In this document: piece by piece, positions 1 to 5,964 of the stretch | Layout of the letters: each line of letters opens with the position of its first letter | Numbering within the stretch: the first letter of the stretch is position 1 | NCBI GenBank assembly: GCA_010028225.1 | Contig: RGOY01000009.1 | Span: forward strand, 1 to 17,639 | Direction: 5' to 3' | Source: Actinomycetota bacterium | GTDB lineage: Bacteria > Actinomycetota > Actinomycetes > Nanopelagicales > Nanopelagicaceae | DNA length: 17,639 nucleotides | The notes under the pieces: generated by a model | Seen by the model: the letters and a program-made list of their open reading frames with translations, nothing else | Told to the model about the DNA's origin: nothing | Database searches by the model: none | Position numbers and translations under genes: made by a program

Positions 1-317
1 GCATGGGCATTCCCTTGCTCAAGTTGCTGTGTCAGTTAGCCGTGCTGTTGAGCATACGGTGGAACATCGGCCGCAGTTATGGCCTGCTGTTCTACCGCAT
101 TTACCACCACATGAAAGATTGGGGGATGCTGGAGGTCTACTTGATGGGCGTACTGGTGGCGATCGTCAAGCTCGCTGACATGGCGTCCATCACGATTGGC
201 CTGGGCCTTGGTTGCTTTGTCAGTTTGTTGATGGTTCAGGTCCTGCTTGAGGTGGTGATGTCGCCCCACCAGATCTGGCAAGCGCTGTCAGGGGAGGATG
301 ATCATGCGGGCGATTGA
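1..317 (+). CDS. PqiA-family membrane protein, C-terminal fragment
   Basis: The reading frame is open from the left edge (first full codon at 3) to a TGA at 315-317, about 104 residues. It matches the C-terminal part of paraquat-inducible protein A, an inner-membrane protein encoded beside the MCE-domain lipid-transport protein PqiB in proteobacteria. Visible traits are the YRIYHHMKDWGMLEVYLMG stretch, two hydrophobic membrane segments (about residues 42-60 and 62-82) and the ending SPHQIWQAL. The 5' part lies outside the window. The stop overlaps the start of a second pqiA-like gene, the usual tandem arrangement. Its style differs from the actinobacterial genes to the right, and I think it comes from another organism. 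The family is clear; the exact paralogue is not. Confidence 0.8.
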   Translation, partial: MGIPLLKLLCQLAVLLSIRWNIGRSYGLLFYRIYHHMKDWGMLEVYLMGVLVAIVKLADMASITIGLGLGCFVSLLMVQVLLEVVMSPHQIWQALSGEDDHAGD

Positions 318-423
318 TGCGGGCATTCTGATTTGCACCGAATACCATGAGTTGAATAAGCAAGAGCCAGATGTCGATGAGCAAGTGTGCAGCCGCTGTG
401 GCGCGCTGGTTCATGCTCGCCGC
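304..423 (+). pseudogene. second PqiA-family gene, N-terminal 40 codons, cut off by fusion to ileS
   Basis: This is the start of a second PqiA-like protein (MRAIDAGILICTEYHELNK, then the CSRCGALVHARR zinc-ribbon motif). I prefer the ATG at 304 over the in-frame ATG at 298: the purine-rich GGGGAGG at 291-297 sits 6 bases before 304 but directly abuts 298. Homology stops after the double arginine at 418-423, where the family normally continues with a proline-rich turn and membrane helices. The open frame continues to 594 only as out-of-frame ileS sequence. The first cysteine pair of the ribbon reads C-x2-Y instead of C-x2-C. The gene overlaps the preceding pqiA-like gene by 14 bases, so the two were probably co-transcribed in their source genome. 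Confidence 0.75.
404..423. other. chimeric junction between pqiA-like gene and ileS
   Basis: About 20 bases here are read both ways. In one frame they encode GALVHARR of a PqiA zinc ribbon; in another they encode RWFMLAAG of isoleucyl-tRNA synthetase. PqiA homology ends at 423 and IleS homology begins at about 403-404. To the left the genes look proteobacterial, to the right actinobacterial. A short shared word at such a join is typical of a de Bruijn assembly misjoin or a chimera formed during amplification. Natural recombination is possible but less likely, because it would destroy the 5' 60% of ileS. Confidence 0.75.
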
Positions 424-1660
424 GGGTTCACCGTGGAGCGCACGGCGGGTTGGCCACGACTCGATCTCGGAAGTGGTCCGAAAGACCCTTCTTACCTACT
501 GGAACACCATCTCTTTCCAGTCTCTTTACGCACGAGCAAGTGGCTATCTACCATCTCAATCGAGCGCTGCGCCCGAAAGTCAACACCTCCTTGATCGATG
601 GATCATTAGTGAGCTCCAGATAGTTATCTCTGGAGTCGATAACGCTCTCTCAGCTTTCGATTCACAAGAAGCGGGAAGATTAATCGCAGAGTTCATCGAT
701 CAACTCTCTAACTGGTACGTGAGGCGATCGCGTCGAAGATTCTGGGATGGAGATACCCAAGCGCTCGCAACGTTGCACTATGCACTCGAGACGGTCACTC
801 TTCTCATGGCGCCGATGGTTCCTTTCATCACCGAGCACGTCTGGCAAAATTTCGTCCTACCAACTCGAAACGCCGCTCCAGAATCTGTTCATCTCGCAGA
901 CTTTCCTCTCGCCGACGCTTCGCTCATTGATAAGACTCTTTCTTCTCAAGTCGCACAGACAAGACGTCTCGTGGAACTAGGTCGAGCAGCACGGGCCGAA
1001 TCCTCAGTGCGAATAAGACAGCCTCTCGCTAGAGCGCTTGTCTCATCGCAAGGTTGGCAGTCCCTGCCCAAGGAACTCCAAGAGCAGATCACAGATGAGT
1101 TGAATGTCGAATCATTAGGAGATCTTTCATCACAAGGCGAACTGGTTGATGTTTCGATTAAGGCAAATTTCCGCTCACTAGGTGCTCGCTATGGTGGCGC
1201 GGTTCAAGCGATAGCGAAAAAGATCTCTTCGACTGATGCGAAGGAGTTGGTCGCTAAGGTTCGAAAGGATGGCTCGGCAGAGATTTCATTTGATGGCGGG
1301 AGCGCAGAGTTGACTCTCGAAGACCTCGTCATCACGGAGACACCTCGCGAGGGATGGAGTTATGCCTCCCATGCCGGCGAGAGTCTTGCATTAGATGTCA
1401 CGCTAACACCGGCTCTCATTGCCCAAGGTAGCGTCCGCGAAGCCATCCGAATGATTCAAGACGAGAGAAAGGCCGCGGGACTCGATGTCTCAGATCGGAT
1501 CACGATTCGATGGAATGCCAATGATGATGTACAAAAGGCGATCCAAACTTCTATCAGCCATATCTGCGAGGAAGTTCTTGCACTGTCGATGGAATTCGAT
1601 TCGGCCATTTCGCGCGGTGATAACGATCTCGGCCTTGGCGTAGTTATCGCAAAGGTTTGA
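404..1660 (+). CDS. ileS: isoleucyl-tRNA synthetase, C-terminal 418 residues (5' part missing)
   Basis: This is the 3' part of the class I synthetase that charges tRNA-Ile with isoleucine in the cytoplasm. Recognisable homology starts at RWFMLAAGSPWSARRVG, the segment just downstream of KMSKS in intact IleS. The helical anticodon-binding domain follows (LLDRWIISEL, NWYVRRSRRRFWDGD, ETVTLLMAPMVPFITEHVW). Next comes the long C-terminal extension found in the roughly 1,040-residue form used by Actinobacteria (NFRSLGARYGG, RKDGSAEISFDG, REAIRMIQDERKAAGLDVSDRI). The Rossmann core with HIGH and KMSKS, and the editing domain, are absent because the sequence changes to pqiA at about 404. The upstream ATG at 371 yields only out-of-frame pqiA sequence and is not the real start. 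The gene converges on yggT. Confidence 0.9.
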   Translation, partial: RWFMLAAGSPWSARRVGHDSISEVVRKTLLTYWNTISFQSLYARASGYLPSQSSAAPESQHLLDRWIISELQIVISGVDNALSAFDSQEAGRLIAEFIDQLSNWYVRRSRRRFWDGDTQALATLHYALETVTLLMAPMVPFITEHVWQNFVLPTRNAAPESVHLADFPLADASLIDKTLSSQVAQTRRLVELGRAARAESSVRIRQPLARALVSSQGWQSLPKELQEQITDELNVESLGDLSSQGELVDVSIKANFRSLGARYGGAVQAIAKKISSTDAKELVAKVRKDGSAEISFDGGSAELTLEDLVITETPREGWSYASHAGESLALDVTLTPALIAQGSVREAIRMIQDERKAAGLDVSDRITIRWNANDDVQKAIQTSISHICEEVLALSMEFDSAISRGDNDLGLGVVIAKV

Positions 1661-1684
1661 GCAAACTCTAAAGCGCGATATCGA
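1661..1684. other. 24-base convergent intergenic gap, no recognisable terminator
   Basis: The ileS and yggT stop codons face each other across 24 bases. I see no GC-rich stem followed by a T-run on either strand, so transcription of the dcw operon may read into the antisense strand of ileS, or a factor-dependent terminator may act here. Little else can be read from so short a gap. Confidence 0.5.
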
Positions 1685-1975
1685 TCAGAACGGCAAAAGT
1701 GCAACGATGGGAATCAAGAGCCATCTGATGCCAAGGAAAAGCACAATGAAAGAAAGGTCCAGCGCCACGGGTCCAAGCTGAAGTGGCGGAACGAATCGTC
1801 GCACGAAGCCCAATGGCTTATCCGTGAGGGTATAGATGATCTCGGCCAATGGAAGAAGCAGACCTCGTGGTCGCCATCCTGGTTTGAACATCCGCACATA
1901 ATCGAGAATCAATCGAATAAGCAGAATCCAGGTGAAGATGTTGAGCACCTGAATAAGTAGTTCGCTTATTCTCAT
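1685..1975 (-). CDS. YggT family membrane protein
   Basis: This is a 96-residue YggT-family integral membrane protein. It has two hydrophobic regions (about residues 3-26 and 66-95) flanking a central stretch with the family pattern DYVRMFKPGW, LTDKPLGFVRRFVPP and LGPVALDLSFIVLF. The biochemical role is not settled; in Gram-positive bacteria the gene characteristically follows sepF in the division cluster, as here. It starts 9 bases after the sepF stop, so it is surely in the same transcript. It is the last minus-strand gene before ileS, and only 24 bases separate the two convergent stop codons. The length is normal for the family. Confidence 0.9.
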   Translation of the reverse strand: MRISELLIQVLNIFTWILLIRLILDYVRMFKPGWRPRGLLLPLAEIIYTLTDKPLGFVRRFVPPLQLGPVALDLSFIVLFLGIRWLLIPIVALLPF

Positions 1976-1984
1976 GCAAGAAGC

Positions 1985-2467
1985 CTAGCTTTGATTAAAG
2001 AATTCTGCTGACGCGGCAGCCGCAGCAGACTTGTCCTCCGCATTGACAGTGACATTCGGTGGCGAGAGCAAGAAAACCTTTGAATCAACTCGTTCGATTG
2101 AACCGCTTAAACCAAAGACAAGGCCAGAGGCGAAATCGATGATTCGCTTACGCTCTGCATCATCCATCTCACTTAAGTTGATGATTACTGGGTAACCCTG
2201 TCGGAAGTGTTCGCCCACAGTTCTCGCTTCATTGTAAAAGCGTGGCCGTAAAGTGACGATGCGATCGAGACCAGCGGAGACACTCATTCCTGGAAGTGGA
2301 TTACTCTGAGGTTGAACTCGCACTGATGGTGCAGTTGGTGTCACCGGATTAGAAACGCTCTTGAGTGTAGGTCGTGCAACTTCGCGAGTCGCAGGAACGC
2401 TCTCAACGCTCTCCTCGGGCTCAGTTAGTCCCAGGTAATCGGTCATACGACGCAGTGATTTTGCCAT
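1985..2467 (-). CDS. sepF: SepF, FtsZ membrane anchor and septum-forming protein
   Basis: This 160-residue SepF is of usual length. It begins with the short amphipathic membrane-targeting helix and motif MAKSLRRMTDYLGL. A proline- and serine-rich linker follows (about residues 18-62), then the conserved globular domain (LRPRFYNEARTVGEHFRQG, PVIINLSEMDDAERKRIIDF, ASGLVFGLSGSIERV, KVFLLSP). SepF polymerises, binds the C-terminal tail peptide of FtsZ and tethers the Z-ring to the membrane. It is the main known anchor in Actinobacteria, which lack FtsA and ZipA. No ftsA appears in this cluster, consistent with that role. It lies 9 bases downstream of the PLP-binding-protein gene and 9 bases upstream of yggT. 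Confidence 0.95.
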   Translation of the reverse strand: MAKSLRRMTDYLGLTEPEESVESVPATREVARPTLKSVSNPVTPTAPSVRVQPQSNPLPGMSVSAGLDRIVTLRPRFYNEARTVGEHFRQGYPVIINLSEMDDAERKRIIDFASGLVFGLSGSIERVDSKVFLLSPPNVTVNAEDKSAAAAASAEFFNQS

Positions 2468-2476
2468 GGTGAGATT

Positions 2477-3205
2477 TTAGTTCTTCGGGGTACGTAGGCC
2501 GAGGATTGAACTACCCAGTCGGATATGTGTCGCGCCCTCCGCGATGGCAATTTTGTAATCATCACTCATCCCAGCAGAGATCCATCTCGCTCTGGGGGCA
2601 AAAGCACGTATCTGCTCGCTCATCTCTCGAAGCCTTATAAACCCCTGCCTTTTCTCTTCAGAGGTGACTCCCAGATGATGCGGAGAGACTCCCATCACGC
2701 CTTCGAAATTTTCACCGAATCTGGCAAAAACTTTCCTAGCGAAATCTTCACTATCTGCCAGAGCAACTCCCGCTCTTCTTCCATCCGCGTCTCGCTTTTG
2801 TCCGGTCGTATCTTCCTCACCACTTTCGTCGCCATTAATGACTTTATCAAGATTGATTTGGAGTAGTACGTGCCGTGACGAATCAATTTTTTCAATATGT
2901 CTTTCCTGATCAAGTGAATGAATCACGTCGGCATAGCGATTGAGTATTGAAATTTTGTTGCTTTGAATCTGACCTTGATAGTGCCACCTGGCATCTGATC
3001 CGACTCTGCCCTGTAACTCATCGCGTTTCGCTACTAATTCCTGCACACGATTTTCAGCGAAATCTCGCTCCCCAAGTTGGTAGAGGATCTCGATATCCGA
3101 TGCGGGGAAAGTTTTTGTCACCACGATGAGATTAAGGTGCTTCGGTATCTCATCGCGAATCCGTTTGAGGTTCTCGGCTAGTTCTTCTCGTCGGGCTTTC
3201 ATCAT
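2477..3205 (-). CDS. YggS/PROSC family pyridoxal-phosphate homeostasis protein (PLPHP)
   Basis: This 242-residue protein belongs to the single-domain alanine-racemase-like fold family that binds PLP and buffers vitamin B6 and amino-acid pools without known catalysis. The PLP lysine is Lys31 in LIVVTKTFP. Other family marks are RDFAENRVQE, RWHYQGQIQSNK, RHVLLQINL, GVMGVSPH and SAGMSDDYKIAIAEGATHIRLGSSILG. An unusual charged stretch follows LLQINLDK: about 20 residues rich in Asp, Glu, Lys and Arg (roughly residues 121-142), where most homologues have a short loop. Two adjacent ATGs (3205 and 3202) are possible. A purine-rich GAGAGG lies about 10-13 bases upstream. The gene sits between pgeF and sepF, its standard place in Gram-positive dcw clusters. 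Confidence 0.9.
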   Translation of the reverse strand: MMKARREELAENLKRIRDEIPKHLNLIVVTKTFPASDIEILYQLGERDFAENRVQELVAKRDELQGRVGSDARWHYQGQIQSNKISILNRYADVIHSLDQERHIEKIDSSRHVLLQINLDKVINGDESGEEDTTGQKRDADGRRAGVALADSEDFARKVFARFGENFEGVMGVSPHHLGVTSEEKRQGFIRLREMSEQIRAFAPRARWISAGMSDDYKIAIAEGATHIRLGSSILGLRTPKN

Positions 3206-3223
3206 ATTCAGACTACCTCTCAG

Positions 3224-3949
3224 TCACTCTGAGAAGGCGACAACCATTGCTTGTCTACCCGTCGTCGCATCCCTTCGATAAGAGAAATAGCCACTGTCAC
3301 AACTGACGCACTCGCGCTTGCCGCCAAACCATTGCCACGGTATCTCCCTCTTATCCAGAATAGAGAGGACTCCTGCCGCCACATCGACTTTATTCTCGTC
3401 TTCATCAAACTTTGTTGCTGGATAACGTTGGACGATGCTGAGGTAAAGCTCTCGTGATAGCGGGTAACAATTGCCGCAAATTGATGGACCTACGAAGGCT
3501 TTCACTGATGAATTTTCTGCAATCTCGCAAAATTCATCCAAAGCTTTTTCGGTTATTCCCTTGAAAAGTCCCTCTCGTCCGACATGGATAGCCATGACTG
3601 CGCCATCACTTTCCACCACGACTGGAACACAGTCAGCTACTTGGACTGCAATTCCTAACGAATCGCTGATCTCATTTCGCGTCAAGATGATTGCGTCAAC
3701 CGCACTCTCTGCCTTGTTGGGGTCGGTAACCACTTCGCAGAGTGCGCTATGAACTTGATCCATGTATCTGATACTTCTAAGCCCCAATACACTGGCCAGA
3801 TCCGATCGATTTCTTTCAACGACGCTTGGCTCATCTCCGACTTTTCTTCCTAGATTGAGCGCATGAAAAGGACCTGTGCTACTTCCGAGCTTTTCTCCTC
3901 CAGAGAACGAATTAAGTCCATAGCGATCTGTCATCCAAACTTTCGCCAT
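3224..3949 (-). CDS. pgeF: PgeF/YfiH family multicopper-oxidoreductase-fold protein (laccase domain)
   Basis: This protein of about 241 residues belongs to the DUF152/YfiH family. Members act as purine nucleoside phosphorylases or deaminases, and PgeF has been linked to editing of peptidoglycan precursor synthesis. The metal ligands are visible: His in QVHS (residue 67), Cys in VADCVP (107) and His in AIHVGREGL (122). VGPSICGNCYPL and the ending YFSYRRDATTGRQAMVV are also family marks. The frame also has a GTG at 3952, but I chose the ATG at 3949 because AGGAG lies 7 bases upstream of it. The gene follows ftsZ by under 30 bases and precedes the PLPHP gene by 18. This is the ylmD-ylmE-sepF order of Gram-positive bacteria. 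Confidence 0.9.
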   Translation of the reverse strand: MAKVWMTDRYGLNSFSGGEKLGSSTGPFHALNLGRKVGDEPSVVERNRSDLASVLGLRSIRYMDQVHSALCEVVTDPNKAESAVDAIILTRNEISDSLGIAVQVADCVPVVVESDGAVMAIHVGREGLFKGITEKALDEFCEIAENSSVKAFVGPSICGNCYPLSRELYLSIVQRYPATKFDEDENKVDVAAGVLSILDKREIPWQWFGGKRECVSCDSGYFSYRRDATTGRQAMVVAFSE

Positions 3950-3977
3950 CACAAGACTCCTGGGGAGAAGTGAAGGC

Positions 3978-4337
3978 TCACTTCATGAAGTCAGGAACGT
4001 CGATATCGTCATCAGCCAGTAACTCTTCGAATCGAACGCGTCGACGCTGACCATTGGCTGAGTCACCATTGGTCGCCTCCATGGCAACTGCAATTGGATC
4101 GTTATCTGGAATTGGGTTGACCTTTCCAGAGAGTGCCGTGCTATCGATTACTGGAACTGAAACACGCTTTGGTTCTCCACCCTCAAACCCAGCAGCGATC
4201 ACTGTAACTCGAACTTCATCGCCCAAGGTGTCGTCAATCTGGGTACCAAAAATAATGTTTGCATCTGGGTGGGCATACTTTGCGACCATCTCTGCTGCCT
4301 CATGTACTTCGAAGAGGCCAAGATCTGAACCACCAGC
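3978..4337 (-). CDS. ftsZ: FtsZ, C-terminal part, out of frame with the 5' part
   Basis: This is the 3' portion of ftsZ, about 119 residues. It resumes at AGGSDLGLFEVHEAAEMVAKYAH and carries the C-terminal GTPase-activating domain (ANIIFGTQIDDTLGDEVRVTVIAAGF), a variable linker, and the conserved tail peptide DDDIDVPDFMK, which binds SepF in Actinobacteria. The frame can be opened from a TTG at 4340, but that codon spans the deletion scar and nothing suggests a genuine start. The segment belongs to the same gene as 4336-5013. Adding the roughly 35 missing residues gives about 380 residues in total, the usual actinobacterial length. A stand-alone protein of this kind would have no GTP site. 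Confidence 0.9.
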   Translation of the reverse strand, partial: AGGSDLGLFEVHEAAEMVAKYAHPDANIIFGTQIDDTLGDEVRVTVIAAGFEGGEPKRVSVPVIDSTALSGKVNPIPDNDPIAVAMEATNGDSANGQRRRVRFEELLADDDIDVPDFMK

Positions 4338-5013
4338 CAATACCCATCAGAGCAGAACCCGCGCCACTCATCACACTTCTGACATCAGCAAAATCAAGAT
4401 TAATCAAGCCTGGCGTTGTGATGAGGTCGGTAATGCCTTGCACGCCCGAGAGTAGAACTTGATCTGCGCTTCGGAAAGCTTCAACAAGGCTTATGGAGCG
4501 ATCAGAAATCGATAGAAGTCGATCGTTAGGAATAACGATGAGTGTGTCTACTTCACTTCGAAGATTCTCAATTCCTTCTTCAGCTTGGGCGCTTCGACGT
4601 TTGCCTTCGAATGCGAATGGTCGAGTTACTACACCAACAGTTAACGCCCCAAGATCCTTTGCGACTTTGGCAACAATCGGTGCTGCACCTGTCCCGGTCC
4701 CGCCTCCTTCACCGGCAGTAATGAAAACCATATCTGCGCCTCGGAGAACTTCTTCGATTTCGCTGACGCTATCCGTTGCAGCTTGTTTGCCGATCTCTGG
4801 TGATGCACCCGCGCCAAGGCCTTTAGTTAATTTTCTTCCGATATCTAGCTTGACATCCGCATCACTCATGAAGAGATCTTGTGAATCGGTATTGATGGCA
4901 ATGAACTCAACGCCCTTAAGACCTGCTTCAATCATGCGATTGACTGCTTTGCCACCGCCTCCGCCGATGCCGACGACTTTGATGACTGCTAAATAATTTT
5001 GCGGTGTGGCCAC
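4300..5013 (-). CDS. ftsZ: FtsZ, N-terminal GTPase domain, frame broken by internal deletion
   Basis: FtsZ is the tubulin-like GTPase that forms the cytokinetic ring. The real start is the GTG at 5013 (V-A-T-PQNYLAVIKVVG), with GGGAGAGG 6 bases upstream; the frame stays open to 5076 but the extra residues are not FtsZ-like. Homology covers 226 residues: the nucleotide loop GIGGGGG (15-21), the tubulin signature GGGTGTG (103-109), VTRPFAFEGKRR, IPNDRLL and the catalytic T7 loop NLDFAD (205-210), ending at SGAGSALMGIG. Then SARG...VLLSI is missing. The frame reads a 12-residue unrelated tail to a TGA at 4300-4302. Residue 22 is Lys where homologues have Asn. As written, the product lacks its C-terminal domain and SepF-binding tail. 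ftsZ is essential in most bacteria, so an assembly error is more likely than a true mutation. Confidence 0.92.
   Translation of the reverse strand: MATPQNYLAVIKVVGIGGGGGKAVNRMIEAGLKGVEFIAINTDSQDLFMSDADVKLDIGRKLTKGLGAGASPEIGKQAATDSVSEIEEVLRGADMVFITAGEGGGTGTGAAPIVAKVAKDLGALTVGVVTRPFAFEGKRRSAQAEEGIENLRSEVDTLIVIPNDRLLSISDRSISLVEAFRSADQVLLSGVQGITDLITTPGLINLDFADVRSVMSGAGSALMGIGWWFRSWPLRST
4335..4338. other. internal deletion scar in ftsZ
   Basis: At this point the minus strand passes directly from the codons for ALMGIG (ending 4336) to those for AGGSDLG (starting 4337) in another frame. Homologues have about 35 residues between these motifs. The 2-base overlap of the codons gives a loss of about 107 bases, which is not a multiple of three and explains the frameshift. 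Only 2-3 bases (GC or GCT) could be shared by the two sides. Confidence 0.85.
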
Positions 5014-5187
5014 GTTCTGCCTCTCCCAAGGGACTCTCAAGTCTTCCTTGAGAGTTAAGTTCGTTAGTGCGCGCAACCGTAGGGAGAGTGCCTACTGGGC
5101 GCAAATACCGACACGATGCAAAGTCTCAAGGAGAAGATAAAGGTTCAAATTCCACCTTTGAGTTTCTCGCCCCATCTTCTACTGCAT
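5014..5187 (-). promoter_or_regulatory. ftsQ-ftsZ intergenic leader, possible ftsZ regulatory region
   Basis: These 174 bases are by far the longest gap in an otherwise tightly packed operon. In many bacteria ftsZ is transcribed from additional promoters just upstream of the gene, which makes this a candidate region. I could not assign a convincing -35/-10 pair; a TTGAGA near 5122-5127 with a TATTTG 16 bases downstream is only a weak match. The region contains a perfect hairpin (5033-5055) and a weaker inverted repeat (AAAGGT at 5139-5144 with ACCTTT at 5154-5159). A good Shine-Dalgarno lies at about 5020-5027. I see no open frame of credible coding content. Confidence 0.45.
5033..5055 (-). 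repeat. perfect inverted repeat (9-bp stem, 5-base loop) in the ftsZ leader
   Basis: On the plus strand ACTCTCAAG (5033-5041) and CTTGAGAGT (5047-5055) are exact reverse complements around a TCTTC loop. In the ftsZ mRNA this forms a 9-bp stem with a GAAGA loop, ending about 6 bases upstream of the Shine-Dalgarno and 20 bases upstream of the GTG start. No T-run follows, so it is not an intrinsic terminator. It could be an RNA structure affecting ftsZ translation or mRNA stability, or a palindromic protein-binding site. The structure is certain; the role is inferred. Confidence 0.6.
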
Positions 5188-5940
5188 TCAGCTCACAATA
5201 GGTAATTCAGGATTACTCACATCAATAGTTCTAGCGTTGCGATTGCCCTTTATTTGAAGCAGTTGCGTCACTACCTCAAGTTTTAACTCGATCTCATCAC
5301 CAGAACCCCACTTGATCTCGATCCAACGACTGCGTGATCCATCTCCTGCGCCACCTCCCACCTGGCTCTCTGAAACCAGAGTGGCGAGCGAGGTTGCAGT
5401 GATTTCTCGAGTGGGAAGAGATTGATTGATGAGTCCGAACAACCGCAATGCCGAAAGTCGCATCTCGAAATCATCACTTTCGAGCCGGAGCAAGGGGACG
5501 CCTCGGTACTTGGAAGCTAGATCGCCAAAAAGGGAAAAGAGGGTTCCCTCTTCGTCCATAAATTCTCGAGTCGTTTGAGTTTGGCCGAGATTTTTGGCAA
5601 AACGTTCGATCGACATCAGTGGAGTTCTTTCACTCACGCTTATCGACACGACTCCTTTGAACCAGTTGCGCTCCACCGCAACTTCTCCTATCCACTGATC
5701 CTCTTGAAGGAACCTTTTGATCGCCCGCACATTGATTCTCCCCATCGAATCGCCAATCTCAAGTCCCAGTTCGGCATTTGCAAGACGACCTGCGATAAGA
5801 GTGCGGTTGGCCTCATCACTCGTTCGAATTTCGACTTGCTTGATTTCGAAGAAAGTGGACCAACCTAGAAGATAGACGACTGAGATAAAGAGGCCCGCGA
5901 TAAGGGATAGCGCAAGAACTCTTCTCCGTTTCACCTGCAT
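5188..5940 (-). CDS. ftsQ: FtsQ/DivIB cell division protein
   Basis: This 250-residue bitopic divisome protein has a short basic cytoplasmic tail (MQVKRRR), one transmembrane segment (about residues 8-27) and a POTRA domain beginning near FFEIKQVEIRTSDE. The extracytoplasmic beta domain follows, with EVAVERNWFKGVVSISVSERTPL, FMDEEGTLF and a C-terminal IEIKWGSGDEIELKL. FtsQ bridges early and late division proteins together with FtsL and FtsB. Sequence conservation is low in the family; identification rests on these motifs plus the murC-ftsQ-ftsZ order. It starts 24 bases after the murC stop, in the same frame, with no obvious Shine-Dalgarno. A TAA only eight codons upstream rules out a much longer protein. 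Confidence 0.92.
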   Translation of the reverse strand: MQVKRRRVLALSLIAGLFISVVYLLGWSTFFEIKQVEIRTSDEANRTLIAGRLANAELGLEIGDSMGRINVRAIKRFLQEDQWIGEVAVERNWFKGVVSISVSERTPLMSIERFAKNLGQTQTTREFMDEEGTLFSLFGDLASKYRGVPLLRLESDDFEMRLSALRLFGLINQSLPTREITATSLATLVSESQVGGGAGDGSRSRWIEIKWGSGDEIELKLEVVTQLLQIKGNRNARTIDVSNPELPIVS

Positions 5941-5964
5941 CGAAGAAGCAACTTTCGTACTCGA

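Noticed and set aside
371..403. ATG at 371 as the start of ileS, with residues MSMSK resembling the KMSKS motif
   Set aside because: These bases encode the PqiA zinc ribbon in another frame. Real IleS homology starts at about 404, and KMSKS would be followed by a GADAVRW-like stretch that is not present. The resemblance is chance.
4300..4340. Programmed frameshift or two separate ftsZ-like genes
   Set aside because: About 35 conserved residues are absent at the join, not just a one-base shift, and there is no slippery sequence. A frameshift would not restore the protein.
5014..5076. N-terminal extension of FtsZ from the upstream start at 5076
   Set aside because: The extra 21 residues do not resemble FtsZ, and the coding sequence would include the hairpin and the Shine-Dalgarno. 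The GTG at 5013 has an ideal binding site 6 bases away and gives the usual N-terminus.
5139..5159. Intrinsic terminator between ftsQ and ftsZ
   Set aside because: The 6-bp stem is AT-rich, has a 9-base loop and lacks a T-run in the direction of transcription. It was kept only as a weak inverted repeat.
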